This document shows, piece by piece, positions 26,928 through 36,912 of a DNA stretch of 64,000 nucleotides. Position numbers and translations under genes: made by a program. The notes under the pieces are model-generated. The model saw only the letters and a list, made by a program, of their open reading frames with translations. It searched no databases and was not told the origin of the DNA. Source of the stretch: an uncultured Colwellia sp. (GTDB lineage: Bacteria > Pseudomonadota > Gammaproteobacteria > Enterobacterales > Alteromonadaceae); NCBI GenBank assembly GCA_913062815.1, contig CAJXWZ010000007.1, forward strand, positions 1 to 64,000. Direction: 5' to 3'. How positions within the stretch are numbered: the stretch's first letter is position 1; every line of letters starts with the position of its first letter.

Positions 26928-28115
26928 ATGACAGTTATCAAAATGGCTGATTTAGATTTAGCCAATAAGCGCGTATTAATTCGTGAAGATTTAAACGTAC
27001 CGGTGCATGATGGAAAAATAACTTCTGATGCACGATTACAGGCAGCTCTACCTACGATAAAACAAGCATTGGAAGCCGGGGCTAAAGTAATGGTAATGTC
27101 ACATTTAGGCCGCCCTACAGAAGGAGAATTTGATCAAGAATATTCTCTTAAGCCGGTTGCAGATTATTTAGCTGGTGCAATCAATTACCCAGTACGCTTA
27201 GTTGCTGACTATTTATCGAATGTAGAAGTCGGTGCAGGTGAGTTAGTTGTGCTAGAAAATGTTCGCTTTAATAAAGGTGAAAAGAAAAATGATGACAAGC
27301 TAGCAAAACACCTTGCAAGTCTTTGTGATATTTTTGTTATGGATGCCTTTGGTACTGCTCACCGTGCACAAGCCAGTACTCATGGTGTTGCTAAATTTGC
27401 TCCTACAGCCTGTGCAGGCCCTTTGCTTGTCGGCGAATTAAACGCACTAGGTAAAGCTTTAGATAATCCTGCCCGTCCTTTAGTGGCCATCGTTGGCGGT
27501 TCAAAAGTATCCACTAAACTAACGGTTTTAGAGTCACTTTCAGGCATAGTTGATCAACTTATAGTCGGAGGGGGTATAGCGAATACCTTTATTGCTGCTG
27601 CACATCATAATGTTGGGAAGTCTTTATTTGAGGCAGACTTAGTTGCCGAAGCTCAGCGTTTAACGCTGCAAGCACAAGCTAACAATGGCGATATTCCTGT
27701 TCCTAGCGATGTCGTAGTTGCCAACGAATTTTCAGCAACGGCAACAGCAACGTTAAAAAATGTAAATGAAGTGCAGGATGAAGAAATGATTTTTGATATT
27801 GGACCGGAATCAGCAAAAGAGCTGGCCAATATAATCAAAAATGCCGGCACTATAGTATGGAATGGCCCGGTGGGTGTATTTGAATTCGATCAATTTGGTC
27901 AAGGTACCGAAGCTATCGCTAATGCTATTGCAGATAGCTCTGCTTTTTCGATTGCTGGCGGTGGTGACACGCTAGCCGCAGTTGATAAATATAATATCAA
28001 AGATAAAGTATCTTATATTTCAACTGGAGGTGGCGCATTCTTAGAGTTTTTAGAAGGCAAGAAACTACCTGCAGTAGAAATTTTAGAGCAAAGAGCTAGT
28101 AAAATTTCTACTTAA
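26928..28115 (+). CDS. pgk: Phosphoglycerate kinase
   Basis: Glycolytic and gluconeogenic kinase moving phosphate between 1,3-bisphosphoglycerate and ADP. The start is ATG 26928, with GGAG six bases upstream. It has 395 residues. [20 protein letters not shown] and the hinge and nucleotide motifs [12 protein letters not shown] and GGGDT are all present. It heads a pgk - class I aldolase - class II aldolase run. The usual upstream neighbours epd and tkt are absent. Confidence 0.97.
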   Translation: MTVIKMADLDLANKRVLIREDLNVPVHDGKITSDARLQAALPTIKQALEAGAKVMVMSHLGRPTEGEFDQEYSLKPVADYLAGAINYPVRLVADYLSNVEVGAGELVVLENVRFNKGEKKNDDKLAKHLASLCDIFVMDAFGTAHRAQASTHGVAKFAPTACAGPLLVGELNALGKALDNPARPLVAIVGGSKVSTKLTVLESLSGIVDQLIVGGGIANTFIAAAHHNVGKSLFEADLVAEAQRLTLQAQANNGDIPVPSDVVVANEFSATATATLKNVNEVQDEEMIFDIGPESAKELANIIKNAGTIVWNGPVGVFEFDQFGQGTEAIANAIADSSAFSIAGGGDTLAAVDKYNIKDKVSYISTGGGAFLEFLEGKKLPAVEILEQRASKIST

Positions 28116-28290
28116 AGTAAAATACCCACCTATTAAGGTAAGTAGCAGAATAGCTAAATCATAATAGGTGTAAGCACATTCAGACAAAGTAATACTATAC
28201 TCAACGATATACGCTAAGTTATATCAGTAAATTAATGCACTCAATTCAACTGAACTTTACAGCAAAGTTTCAAACCTATAGGAGATCGTT

Positions 28291-29196
28291 ATGTCAAATA
28301 AAGCAGCGGTTTTAGCAGCCATGCTAGAAAAAGTAACCACTGAAGATGGATTTATTGCCGCCTTGGATCAAAGTGGTGGCAGTACACCAAAAGCATTGGG
28401 GTTATACGGTATTAGCCAAAATGAATTTGAAACAGATGAGCAAATGTATGATTTAGTGCATCAAATGCGTACTCGTATTGTAACCAATACTGCTTTTAAG
28501 GGCGATAGGGTTTTAGGGGCCATTCTATTTGAAAATACCTTAGATAGAGAGTTTAATGGTAAATCTTCTGCACAATATCTTTGGCAAGAAAAACAAGTGG
28601 TACCATTTTTAAAAGTAGATAAAGGCTTGTGTGAAGAACAAAACGCCGTGCAATTGATGAAAAGCATACCTGAATTAGATTCATTACTTGATAAGGCAGT
28701 TTCACAAGGCGTATTTGGTACCAAAATGCGCTCAGTGATCAAGTTAGCCAATCAACAAGGCATTAATGATATAGTTGCTCAACAATTTGAGGTAGCAAAG
28801 CAGATTTTAGCAAAAGGTTTGATTCCAATTATCGAGCCAGAAATAGATATCAATAGCCCTGAAAAAGCCGATGCCGAAGTAATGCTCAAATCTGCTTTAC
28901 TGAATGAACTAGGGCAATTAGCTAGCCAACAAAAAGTGATGTTAAAACTAACACTACCCGTTATTGATAACTTTTATGCTGATTGTATAAATCACGATAA
29001 CATTATCAAAGTGGTTGCCTTATCAGGTGGTTACACAAGAGATGAAGCAAACAATAAAGTTGAAAATAATCAAGGTATGATTGCAAGTTTTTCTCGAGCG
29101 TTAACCCAGGGTTTAAGTGCCAAACAGTCTGACGATGAGTTCACTGAAGCTTTAAATACAGCTATAGAGAGTATTTTTACCGCGTCTAAAAGCTAG
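28291..29196 (+). CDS. Fructose-bisphosphate aldolase class I
   Basis: Schiff-base aldolase cleaving fructose 1,6-bisphosphate without metal. It has 301 residues, the bacterial class I type similar to staphylococcal FdaB. The N-terminal motif is ALDQSGGSTPKAL. The catalytic region includes GTKMRSVIK, IIEPEIDI, and LKLTLP with the Schiff-base lysine, then ALSGGYTRDEAN. It lies 175 bp after pgk; a good RBS (AGGAGA) precedes ATG 28291. A terminator separates it from the class II enzyme. Confidence 0.93.
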   Translation: MSNKAAVLAAMLEKVTTEDGFIAALDQSGGSTPKALGLYGISQNEFETDEQMYDLVHQMRTRIVTNTAFKGDRVLGAILFENTLDREFNGKSSAQYLWQEKQVVPFLKVDKGLCEEQNAVQLMKSIPELDSLLDKAVSQGVFGTKMRSVIKLANQQGINDIVAQQFEVAKQILAKGLIPIIEPEIDINSPEKADAEVMLKSALLNELGQLASQQKVMLKLTLPVIDNFYADCINHDNIIKVVALSGGYTRDEANNKVENNQGMIASFSRALTQGLSAKQSDDEFTEALNTAIESIFTASKS

Positions 29197-29265
29197 CTTA
29201 ACTTCATTCATATATCGGCTGTCTTAATCATGATACTCCTGTGGTTAACTTTCAGACGTAAAAAC

Positions 29266-29304
29266 AAAAACCTGCTGAAAAATAGTTGTTTTTAGCAGGT
29301 TTTT
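29266..29304 (+). terminator. Rho-independent terminator after class I aldolase
   Basis: Stem AAAAACCTGCT (29266-29276) with AGCAGGTTTTT (29294-29304), an A-rich upstream side and a T-run on the far side. It gives the class II gene its own promoter. Confidence 0.85.
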
Positions 29305-29452
29305 ACGCAAGTTTCGTACAAAACCACCTCCTTTTAAGCTCAAACCGTCAAAACAACAACTATTACTGCCTGAACCGATTAAATTCTGATACAATTACGT
29401 CATCTATACCGAAAACTTTCATAGTTATCCACAAATTTAATTGGAGTAATCA

Positions 29453-30517
29453 ATGGCTTTAATTTCAATGCGTCAAATGCTTGATCATGCAGCTGAGTTT
29501 GAATATGGCATCCCAGCATTTAATGTTAATAATTTGGAGCAGGTGCGCGCTATCATGTTAGCAGCAGATAAAACAGATAGCCCTGTGATTTTGCAAGGCT
29601 CTGCAGGTGCTCGTAAATATGCAGGAGCACCTTTTTTACGTCATTTAATTTTGGCTGCAATTGAAGAGTTTCCTCATATTCCTGTGGTTATGCATCAAGA
29701 CCACGGTACCTCACCAAGTGTGTGCCAGCGTTCAATTCAACTAGGCTTTTCATCTGTCATGATGGATGGTTCGTTAATGGACGATGGTAAAACGCCAAGT
29801 AGTTATGAATATAATATCGACGTAACTCGAAGAACCGTTGAAATGGCGCATGCTTGTGGTGTATCAGTTGAAGGCGAATTAGGCTGTTTAGGCTCATTAG
29901 AAACAGGAGAAGCTGGAGAAGAAGACGGTATTGGTGCTGTAGGAAAATTAACAATGGATCAAATGTTAACAAACCCTGAAGAAGCTGCTGACTTTGTTAA
30001 TAAAACCCAAGTAGATGCTTTAGCTATTGCTTGTGGAACTTCGCACGGAGCTTACAAATTTACTCGCCCACCTACAGACGATATTTTAGCCATTGATCGT
30101 ATCAAAGCAATTCATAATCGTATTCCCAATACTCATTTAGTAATGCATGGCTCATCATCTGTACCGCAAGAGTGGTTGAAAATAATTAATGAATTTGGCG
30201 GAGAAATCCCGGAAACTTATGGTGTACCTGTTGAGCAAATCCAAGAAGGTATTAGAAATGGCGTTAGAAAGGTCAATATAGACACTGATTTACGATTAGC
30301 GTCTACTGGTGCAACAAGACGCTTCTTAGCACAAAACCCGAGTGAATTTGATCCACGAAAATTTTTGGCTGAAACAACAAAGGCAATGTCTGAAATTTGT
30401 ATTGCTCGTTATGAAGCTTTTAATACTGCAGGAAACGCAAGTAAGATAAAACCTATTAGTCTTGATAGCATGTTTGACCTTTACCAAGCGGGAAAGTTGA
30501 ACGCGCTAATAAAATAA
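29453..30517 (+). CDS. fba: Fructose-bisphosphate aldolase class II
   Basis: Zinc-dependent aldolase of 354 residues, the subtype found in Calvin-cycle and many marine proteobacterial genomes. VVMHQDHG contains the zinc ligand histidine; further ligands are in VEGELG and [23 protein letters not shown] binds phosphate. GAGT-type RBS before ATG 29453. Presence beside a class I enzyme gives the cell metal-dependent and metal-free versions of one step. Confidence 0.95.
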   Translation: MALISMRQMLDHAAEFEYGIPAFNVNNLEQVRAIMLAADKTDSPVILQGSAGARKYAGAPFLRHLILAAIEEFPHIPVVMHQDHGTSPSVCQRSIQLGFSSVMMDGSLMDDGKTPSSYEYNIDVTRRTVEMAHACGVSVEGELGCLGSLETGEAGEEDGIGAVGKLTMDQMLTNPEEAADFVNKTQVDALAIACGTSHGAYKFTRPPTDDILAIDRIKAIHNRIPNTHLVMHGSSSVPQEWLKIINEFGGEIPETYGVPVEQIQEGIRNGVRKVNIDTDLRLASTGATRRFLAQNPSEFDPRKFLAETTKAMSEICIARYEAFNTAGNASKIKPISLDSMFDLYQAGKLNALIK

Positions 30518-30538
30518 TAAAAATATCTGAAATAAAAT

Positions 30539-30559
30539 AAAGGGCTTAGGCCCTTTTTT
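30539..30559 (+). terminator. Rho-independent terminator after class II aldolase
   Basis: Short stem AAAGGGC (30539-30545), loop TTAG, GCCCTTT (30550-30556) and a T-run. Confidence 0.8.
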
Positions 30560-30755
30560 AATAGCAAATCATACATCTCACTTTAAAATCACATCAACTT
30601 CATTATAATACTTTCGTTTAGAGTTGTGATTTACCTTTAGCCACTGTTACTTCTAACTTGTACATTCGCTTATAAATCTATTCTAGTAAATTATTCTTTT
30701 AGTTAAATCCATTCACGGGTTTAGCTTACATATTTTGGGTTAAATAGAGATTAAC

Positions 30756-31619
30756 ATGTTCCGTTTATTAGCTTTTTCATACTTGTTCTTTTTCACGACT
30801 ATTGCTATGGCTCAAGGCAGCTTAGCATCGGCTACCAATTTACCTGATTCAGTTAGTGCTACTGCAGCAGATATCATGGCAAGTTTGGAAAAGCCCGCTA
30901 CCCAACAAAAAGTAGTAACTCCTCCTATGTTAACGGGCTCTGCAGAATTAGGATTTCTTTATAAATCAGGGAATACTAAGAGTGGTGATATAAAAACGGG
31001 TGTCGATCTTCGCTTTGAAAAAGACGCGTGGTTGAGTCTTTTGAATGTTGATTTATTAGTTAAAAAGGCCGAAGTTAAAGATGATAATGGCGACAAGCAT
31101 TTCGAAACTACCGATCAAAAATGGACTGTATCTTCTCAAACAAACTATAGTTTAGACAATAAAGAAAAAAACTACATCTATGGCAACATTTGGTTCGAAG
31201 AGAATGATTTTAGTAGTTTTGATAATCAAAGCTCTGTTTCTACAGGTTGGGGGCGACATTGGTATAAAACACCTAAAGCTTCACTTTGGGGAGATATAGG
31301 GCCGGGTTTTAAACGGGATTTATTCAAAGCGACAGAGGTCGAGTCACAAAACAGCTCAACAACTTGGATAGTCCAAGCACAAGCCTTGTATATTAGAAAA
31401 CTAGGTGAGCACATTGAATTAAAACAGCACCTTAGTGCTAAGCAAGCATTGAACTCAAGTGAAAACAGTATTTATAAAGCTGAAACTACAATTACTACAA
31501 AACTAATTTCAACACTGCAGTTAAAGTTTACTTTTAAACTCGACTACAACACAAAAGTGGAAGCCGAGAAAGAAAACTTAGATACGCAAACAGCAGTGAC
31601 CCTTGTTTATAGCTTCTAA
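30756..31619 (+). CDS. DUF481 outer-membrane protein, first copy
   Basis: Secreted protein of 287 residues, DUF481 (YdiY-like, salt-induced outer membrane) family. Signal peptide MFRLLAFSYLFFFTTIAMAQ, then a 40-residue linker not present in the second copy. The barrel begins GSAELGFLYKSGNTKSGDIKTG. Repeating strands with WTVSSQTNYSLDNKEKNYIYG and a C-terminal aromatic (VYSF) indicate an outer-membrane barrel. The neighbouring gene is a close paralogue. Function unknown. Confidence 0.82.
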   Translation: MFRLLAFSYLFFFTTIAMAQGSLASATNLPDSVSATAADIMASLEKPATQQKVVTPPMLTGSAELGFLYKSGNTKSGDIKTGVDLRFEKDAWLSLLNVDLLVKKAEVKDDNGDKHFETTDQKWTVSSQTNYSLDNKEKNYIYGNIWFEENDFSSFDNQSSVSTGWGRHWYKTPKASLWGDIGPGFKRDLFKATEVESQNSSTTWIVQAQALYIRKLGEHIELKQHLSAKQALNSSENSIYKAETTITTKLISTLQLKFTFKLDYNTKVEAEKENLDTQTAVTLVYSF

Positions 31620-31707
31620 TTGTTTATTTTTATTAAATATTTATCATTAAAACAGCAACTGCTATAATTCCCGCATTAAAATCAATTCATTTTAACAAGG
31701 GAAAATC

Positions 31708-32487
31708 ATGAATTACAAATTCGCGCTACCGGCTCTATTACTACTGCCTTTAGTTTCTTATTCAGCGAGTGCTTCAGAAACTGAAAAGACATCGGAATAC
31801 ACCGCTTCTGCAGAGTTAGGCTTTTTATTTAAAAGCGGTAATACAAAAAGTGCAGACATAAAGGCTGGCTTCAACCTTAAACATGAAAAAGACAAATGGC
31901 GCTCATCTTTAGCTTTTAACATACTAGCTAAAAAGTTAGAAAAAGAAGATGATGCTGGCAATAAAGAATTTGAAACCACTGACAATAAGTGGGATATTCT
32001 TACGCAAACTAACTACACCATAGGTGAAGCTGGTAAGAACTACCTTTATGGTAACCTTGCTCATGAGCAAGACAAATTCAGCGGTTTTGAATCTCAAAGT
32101 TCTTTTTCTGCCGGTTGGGGTAGAAATTGGTATGAAACCGAAAATTCATCATTCTTTGCCGATGTAGGTCCAGGTGTAAAATATGATGTTACTCGAGCAA
32201 CAACTGACTTATCTTCACAAAGCAGTACTAACCTTATTATTCAGGCACAAGCGTTATACACACATAAATTCAATGAATTCGTTGAATTTAAGCAATTCTT
32301 CGTCGCTAGACAAGCAACTAAATCAGGAGAAAATAGTATATATAAATCTGAAACTTCAGTAACGGCACAACTCATTGATGCCCTGCAACTTAAGTTTGCT
32401 ATACGTATCGACTATGATACTGAAGTAGAAGAAGGTTTTGATGATACTAATACTGAAACTTCAATGACACTTATTTATAACTTTTAA
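31708..32487 (+). CDS. DUF481 outer-membrane protein, second copy
   Basis: 259 residues, paralogous to the preceding gene throughout its length. ASAELGFLFKSGNTKSADIKAG, then WDILTQTNYTIGEAGKNYLYG and the C-terminal ...LIYNF align with the first copy. Signal peptide ends near SASA. The mature protein lacks the N-terminal linker of the first copy. It has its own RBS (AAGGGAA) 88 bp after the first copy, consistent with tandem duplication. Ends before a bidirectional terminator shared with aceA. Confidence 0.84.
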   Translation: MNYKFALPALLLLPLVSYSASASETEKTSEYTASAELGFLFKSGNTKSADIKAGFNLKHEKDKWRSSLAFNILAKKLEKEDDAGNKEFETTDNKWDILTQTNYTIGEAGKNYLYGNLAHEQDKFSGFESQSSFSAGWGRNWYETENSSFFADVGPGVKYDVTRATTDLSSQSSTNLIIQAQALYTHKFNEFVEFKQFFVARQATKSGENSIYKSETSVTAQLIDALQLKFAIRIDYDTEVEEGFDDTNTETSMTLIYNF

Positions 32488-32614
32488 TGAATAGTCTTGC
32501 ACTATGGATAAAGTCAGCTGAGCTTTTAACAATTAAGTTTCATAAAGATATAGGCAAGCAGCAAATCGTATATTACATTCTTCCATTTTATCAATGAATT
32601 GAGCAAGACATTAA

Positions 32615-32650
32615 AAAAGGCTGGTACTTTTGAAGTAACAGCCTTTTCAT
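32615..32650. terminator. Bidirectional terminator between DUF481 and aceA
   Basis: Stem AAAAGGCTG-TACTT/AAGTA-CAGCCTTTT (32615-32646) with A-run and T-run on opposite sides, between convergent genes. Confidence 0.8.
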
Positions 32651-32716
32651 TTAGTTTTGCCAATTTTTTAACTATCAAGCCTTACTTTCATCGTTAGCTT
32701 GGTTTAAAAACGGTGC

Positions 32717-34315
32717 TTAGCCAAATTGGTTAGAAGTATTTTTCTCACCGCCTGCTTTAAGCGCGTTCTCGCCAGCGAAATATTCCTTGTGATCATCACC
32801 CATATCAGAGCCTGACATGTTTTGGTGCTTAACACAGGCAATACCTTGACGAATTTCTTTACGTTGTACACCCTCAACATAACCAAGCATAGCAGCATCA
32901 CCAAAGTATTCTTTAGCCAAGTTATCAACAGACAACGCAGTTGTGTGATAAGTAGGTAAGGTAATTAAATGATGGAAGATACCTGCTTCACGTGAAGTAT
33001 CTGCTTGGAAAGAACGGATTTTATCATCCGCTTTTGCAGACAACTCTGTTTGATCATAATCAGCATTCATTAAGTCAGCACGAACATAGCTAGATACATC
33101 GTCACCAGCAGCTTCCATGGCATCGTATGCTTGTTGACGGAAATTTAGCGTCCAATTAAATGATGGGCTGTTGTTATAAACTAGTTTAGCATTCGGGATT
33201 ACTTTACGAACGTCGTTCATCATTGCGGTAATGTCGGCAACATTTGGCGTTGCTGTTTCAATCCAAAGCAGATCTGCACCCGCTTTAATTGCTTCGATAC
33301 TGTCAAATACACAACGCTCTTCACCAGTACCTTGACGGAATTGGTATAAACCAGAAGGTAAACGCTTAGGACGAACAATCTTACCGTTGCGGTTAAAACA
33401 CACATCGCCTTCAGCCATATCAGCTACATTAATTTCTTCCACATCTAAGAAAGAGTTGTATTGATCGCCTTGATCACCTGGCTCTTTAACAACCGCGATT
33501 TCTTTAGTAAGACCAGCACCTTCAGAGTCAGTACGTGCAACGATGATACCATTATCTATACCGAGCTCTAGGAAAGCGTGTCGTAAAGCACGAATTTTAG
33601 CGTGGAAGTCTGCGTGCGGTACCGTAACTTTACCATCTTGGTGACCACATTGTTTTTCATCGGCAACTTGGTTTTCTATTTGAAGGGCACAAGCACCAGC
33701 TTCAATCATTTGCTTAGCCATTAAGTAGGTTGCTTCCGCATTACCAAAACCAGCATCAATATCAGCAATAATTGGTACAACGTGGGTCACGTGGTTATCG
33801 ATTTGATTTTGAATACTTGCTGCTGTTGTACTGTCTCCTTGTTCATTCGCTTTATCTAGCTCACGGAATAGTCCACCTAATTCTCGTGCATCGGCTTGAC
33901 GTAAGAAGGTATAAAGCTCTTTAACTAAAGCCGCAACAGTGGTTTTTTCATGCATAGATTGATCAGGTAGAGGTCCTAATTCACTACGTAATGCCGCAAC
34001 CATCCAACCAGAAAGATATAAGTAACGTCGGTCTGTTTTACCACCAAAATGTTTTTTGATAGAAATCATTTTTTGTTGACCAACAAAACCATGCCAACAA
34101 CCTAAAGACTGAGTGTATTTAGAGCTATCAGCGTCATAAGCGTCCATATCACTACGCATAATGTCTGCTGTGTACTGAGCGATTTCTAAACCTGTTTTGA
34201 ACTTATTCTGTGCTCGCATACGAGCAACTGATTCAGGGTTAATAGCAGACCAAGAGCTACCAGCTTGTTCTTTTATTGCTTTAACTGCTTCAATTGCACT
34301 TTGATAATTAGACAT
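32717..34315 (-). CDS. aceA: Isocitrate lyase, long form
   Basis: Glyoxylate-shunt enzyme splitting isocitrate to glyoxylate and succinate. The start is ATG 34315, with GGAG upstream; an in-frame TTG four codons earlier is less likely. It has 532 residues, the longer form found in Pseudomonas and Colwellia. The catalytic loop reads KQCGH at about 221-225, with Cys223, where many family members have KKCGH. NSPSFNW is the second active-site segment. Divergent from a LysR gene and near malate synthase. Confidence 0.95.
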   Translation of the reverse strand: MSNYQSAIEAVKAIKEQAGSSWSAINPESVARMRAQNKFKTGLEIAQYTADIMRSDMDAYDADSSKYTQSLGCWHGFVGQQKMISIKKHFGGKTDRRYLYLSGWMVAALRSELGPLPDQSMHEKTTVAALVKELYTFLRQADARELGGLFRELDKANEQGDSTTAASIQNQIDNHVTHVVPIIADIDAGFGNAEATYLMAKQMIEAGACALQIENQVADEKQCGHQDGKVTVPHADFHAKIRALRHAFLELGIDNGIIVARTDSEGAGLTKEIAVVKEPGDQGDQYNSFLDVEEINVADMAEGDVCFNRNGKIVRPKRLPSGLYQFRQGTGEERCVFDSIEAIKAGADLLWIETATPNVADITAMMNDVRKVIPNAKLVYNNSPSFNWTLNFRQQAYDAMEAAGDDVSSYVRADLMNADYDQTELSAKADDKIRSFQADTSREAGIFHHLITLPTYHTTALSVDNLAKEYFGDAAMLGYVEGVQRKEIRQGIACVKHQNMSGSDMGDDHKEYFAGENALKAGGEKNTSNQFG

Positions 34316-34657
34316 GACATTCTCCAATGGGGTCGTATTTTGTATTAATCTAGCGTGTATTATTAAACTGAGTGATGTAACTGAATTCGTAAGCTGTCAC
34401 ATCGAACTACAAAAATAATAGTCAAGGTTTAAGTATTTATGAAATATATATTTACTATTACCATCATTCACACAGAAAATAGTAGAGCTTAAACTCTAAT
34501 CAAAAAAAGCATTTTACCTTCATATACAATTAGTTAAGAAATGAATTCAAGAACAGTCACTACAATCAAACTAAAATTTGATAGAAAAAACGTTGAATAT
34601 CGAATGAAATTAGCTTATATCTATTTCAATTATATTTTTTGAAGAGCCATTAAAGTC
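34316..34657. promoter_or_regulatory. aceA/LysR divergent regulatory region
   Basis: 342 bp without a gene, mostly A/T-rich. It holds an imperfect dyad GATGTAAC (34374-34381)/GTCACATC (34396-34403), one mismatch in eight, close to the aceA start. This is a plausible binding site for the divergent LysR regulator. I could not place a -10/-35 pair with confidence. Confidence 0.4.
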
Positions 34658-35605
34658 ATGAATATTTCTAAAATCGATTTAAATTTACTTATATATTTGG
34701 ACGTACTACTTAGAGAGAAGAATGTAACCCGAGCCGCAGGACAGTTAAATATTACTCAACCTGCGATGAGTAATGGCTTGAAACGTTTAAGAACACTTTT
34801 CAATGACCCTATTCTTGTTCGTACTTCAGATGGTATGTCGCCCACAGAAAGAGCCAGAACACTCGCACCAGCTATTCGAAAAATATTGCTAGAATTAGAA
34901 GAAACGTTACAAGGTGAAGAAGAATTTAACGAGCAAAATAGCACCCGTGTATTTCGTATTATGGCCAGTGATTATGCTGCCTCTACGTTATTGCCAAAGT
35001 TATTAAAATTGTTAAACAAAATTGCGCCGAATATCACCATTGATATTATGACCCCAAGTGATGTGACATTTCATGATGTTGAAGCGGGCAAAATTGATAT
35101 GGCTATAAACCGATTTGATGAACTACCCCAATCTTTCCATCAAAAATCGGTTTGGCGAGACACATTTTCTTGTCTATTAAGTGCTGATAATCCTGTGGTA
35201 TCAAAATTTAACTTAAACTCATACTTAGCAGCAAAGCATGTATGGGTATCTAAAACAGGTTTTGGCGTGGGTGTAGGTATGAACCCAAATGACGTACAAA
35301 AACTCGGCTGGGTTGATGAATCTCTAGCGAGACTCGGTAAGAAACGTGACATAAAAGTTTTCACGCGTAATTATCATGTCGCCATGCAATTGGCCTTTGA
35401 GGACAATTTAATAGCAACTTTGCCAACAAAAGCGGCGATGCTGCATAGAAATGATGCTAACTACACCATTGTTAAACCGCCATTCGAAATACCTGAAATG
35501 GAGCTAAAAATGATCTGGAGCCCACTTCTGCATCATGATGCTAGTCATGTCTGGTTCCGACAATTAGTTATTGAAGCGGCAAGACAAGTGCAGTTAGCTG
35601 AATAA
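34658..35605 (+). CDS. LysR-family regulator of the glyoxylate cluster
   Basis: 315 residues, NodD-like LTTR branch. HTH DLNLLIYLDVLLREKNVTRAA followed by NITQPAMSNGLKRLR (about 7-45), then the effector domain. It diverges from aceA and reads into lrgA-lrgB. It is the natural candidate to regulate isocitrate lyase and perhaps the transporter genes in response to acetate or glyoxylate. That regulatory target is inference from position. Confidence 0.86.
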   Translation: MNISKIDLNLLIYLDVLLREKNVTRAAGQLNITQPAMSNGLKRLRTLFNDPILVRTSDGMSPTERARTLAPAIRKILLELEETLQGEEEFNEQNSTRVFRIMASDYAASTLLPKLLKLLNKIAPNITIDIMTPSDVTFHDVEAGKIDMAINRFDELPQSFHQKSVWRDTFSCLLSADNPVVSKFNLNSYLAAKHVWVSKTGFGVGVGMNPNDVQKLGWVDESLARLGKKRDIKVFTRNYHVAMQLAFEDNLIATLPTKAAMLHRNDANYTIVKPPFEIPEMELKMIWSPLLHHDASHVWFRQLVIEAARQVQLAE

Positions 35606-35640
35606 TACTAGCTTACTTACATCACAATTTATGGTTGTTA

Positions 35641-36009
35641 ATGAAAAACATTGTTTACACAGCGCTAGCAATTAGCCTTTGTTTGTCTTTAGGTAAATTT
35701 CTAAGCAACAGTATTGGTGGCATGCCCGCTAGCTTATACGGGATGGTCATCTATTGCTTATTACTGCAATTAAACTGGCTTAAGGCTGAAAAAGTTCAAA
35801 CCGCAACTCAATGGGTTATAAGGCATATGGGTGTATGCTTTATCCCTGCGTCTGCGGGTGTTATTAATCATTTTGAACTATTTCAAAACCACGGTTTAAG
35901 TATTGTCGCTATTATTTTCTTCTCTACCTTCGCCTTAATAACTGTTGTCGCAGTACTAACTGAGAAATACCTAACGCCAAATACCGCTACTTTTATTAAT
36001 AAAGGTTAG
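35641..36009 (+). CDS. lrgA: CidA/LrgA family membrane protein
   Basis: Small inner-membrane protein of 122 residues with four hydrophobic helices. GGMPASLYGMVIYCLLLQLNWL and VIRHMGVCFIPASAGVINHFELF are family hallmarks. Start ATG 35641 (MKNIVYTALAIS); a TTG two codons earlier is less likely. Originally called holin-like, LrgA/CidA partners of LrgB are now associated with transport of pyruvate and other small acids. It is 35 bp after the LysR gene and 10 bp before lrgB, so a single operon is likely. Confidence 0.86.
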   Translation: MKNIVYTALAISLCLSLGKFLSNSIGGMPASLYGMVIYCLLLQLNWLKAEKVQTATQWVIRHMGVCFIPASAGVINHFELFQNHGLSIVAIIFFSTFALITVVAVLTEKYLTPNTATFINKG

Positions 36010-36019
36010 GCTTATTTTA

Positions 36020-36727
36020 ATGAATAATATCAATTTACTAGACTCATTAATATTAACCTTATTGACCTTGATCATTTATCAAATCATCGCTTGGGCTCAA
36101 CAAAAGTGGCAACTTATCTGGTTGAATCCGATGTTAATCTCTATTGCAATTGTAGTTCCTTATCTACTGCTTAATAACATTCCTTACTCAGAATACCGTC
36201 AGTCTACTCAAATGTTGAACGCTTTATTAGAGCCGGCAATAGTAGCACTAGGTTACCCATTATATTTGCAACTTCAGCACATACGTAAGTACTGGCGACA
36301 ACTCCTAGTAATACTTTCACTCGGCGTAGTCATCGTCATGTCTATCAGTTTTATCATGACAGTGCTGATTATAAATCAACAAGAAATAGCCATTTCACTT
36401 TCGCTAAAATCAATCACTACGCCTGTTGGCATAGCCTTAACAGAACAGCTGCATGGTGATAGTTCCATTACCGCAATTGCTATTATCATTGCAGGTTTTT
36501 CAGGAGGACTACTAGGCCCAAGCTGGCTTAAGCTATGCGGAATAAAAAGTGACGCTGCTATTGGACTTGCTATCGGCTCAGCCAGCCATGTCATCGGTAG
36601 CATGTTAATATCAAAAAAAAATCCTAACCAAGGGGCATATAGCTCTGTATCACTAATAATTTCTGCGCTATTAACTGCATTTATAGTCCCTTTATTAATT
36701 CCGCTATTTTTAGTTTTATTTTCATAA
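36020..36727 (+). CDS. lrgB: LrgB family membrane protein
   Basis: Inner-membrane protein of 235 residues with several helices. NALLEPAIVALGYPLYLQL, SLKSITTPVGIALTEQ and IGLAIGSASHVIGSML are the LrgB signatures. It pairs with lrgA. The plant homologue PLGG1, an LrgA-LrgB fusion, exports glycolate and glycerate. Here the pair lies between aceA and glcB, which makes a two- or three-carbon acid a reasonable substrate guess. Confidence 0.88.
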   Translation: MNNINLLDSLILTLLTLIIYQIIAWAQQKWQLIWLNPMLISIAIVVPYLLLNNIPYSEYRQSTQMLNALLEPAIVALGYPLYLQLQHIRKYWRQLLVILSLGVVIVMSISFIMTVLIINQQEIAISLSLKSITTPVGIALTEQLHGDSSITAIAIIIAGFSGGLLGPSWLKLCGIKSDAAIGLAIGSASHVIGSMLISKKNPNQGAYSSVSLIISALLTAFIVPLLIPLFLVLFS

Positions 36728-36912
36728 TACTATCCTACAACATACACAAAAAATAAAACAACACTCAGCACATTCACCTAATCAATAGTAGTTATAATAA
36801 CACTAGTGTTGCTAGGCTTTGCTATAAGCCATAGGATAAGTAGATATTGACAATGAAAACTTTCACCACGCTTTTATCAAGCTGATATCTGACCAAGATA
36901 ATCGAGGAAAAT

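Noticed and set aside
28127-28170. Inverted repeat CACCTATTA/TAATAGGTG after pgk
   Set aside because: The 26-nt loop and lack of a T-run make a terminator doubtful. It may be chance in A/T-rich DNA.
32704-32928. Short minus-strand ORF overlapping the end of aceA
   Set aside because: Out of frame with aceA, no RBS, and typical of shadow ORFs within a highly conserved gene.
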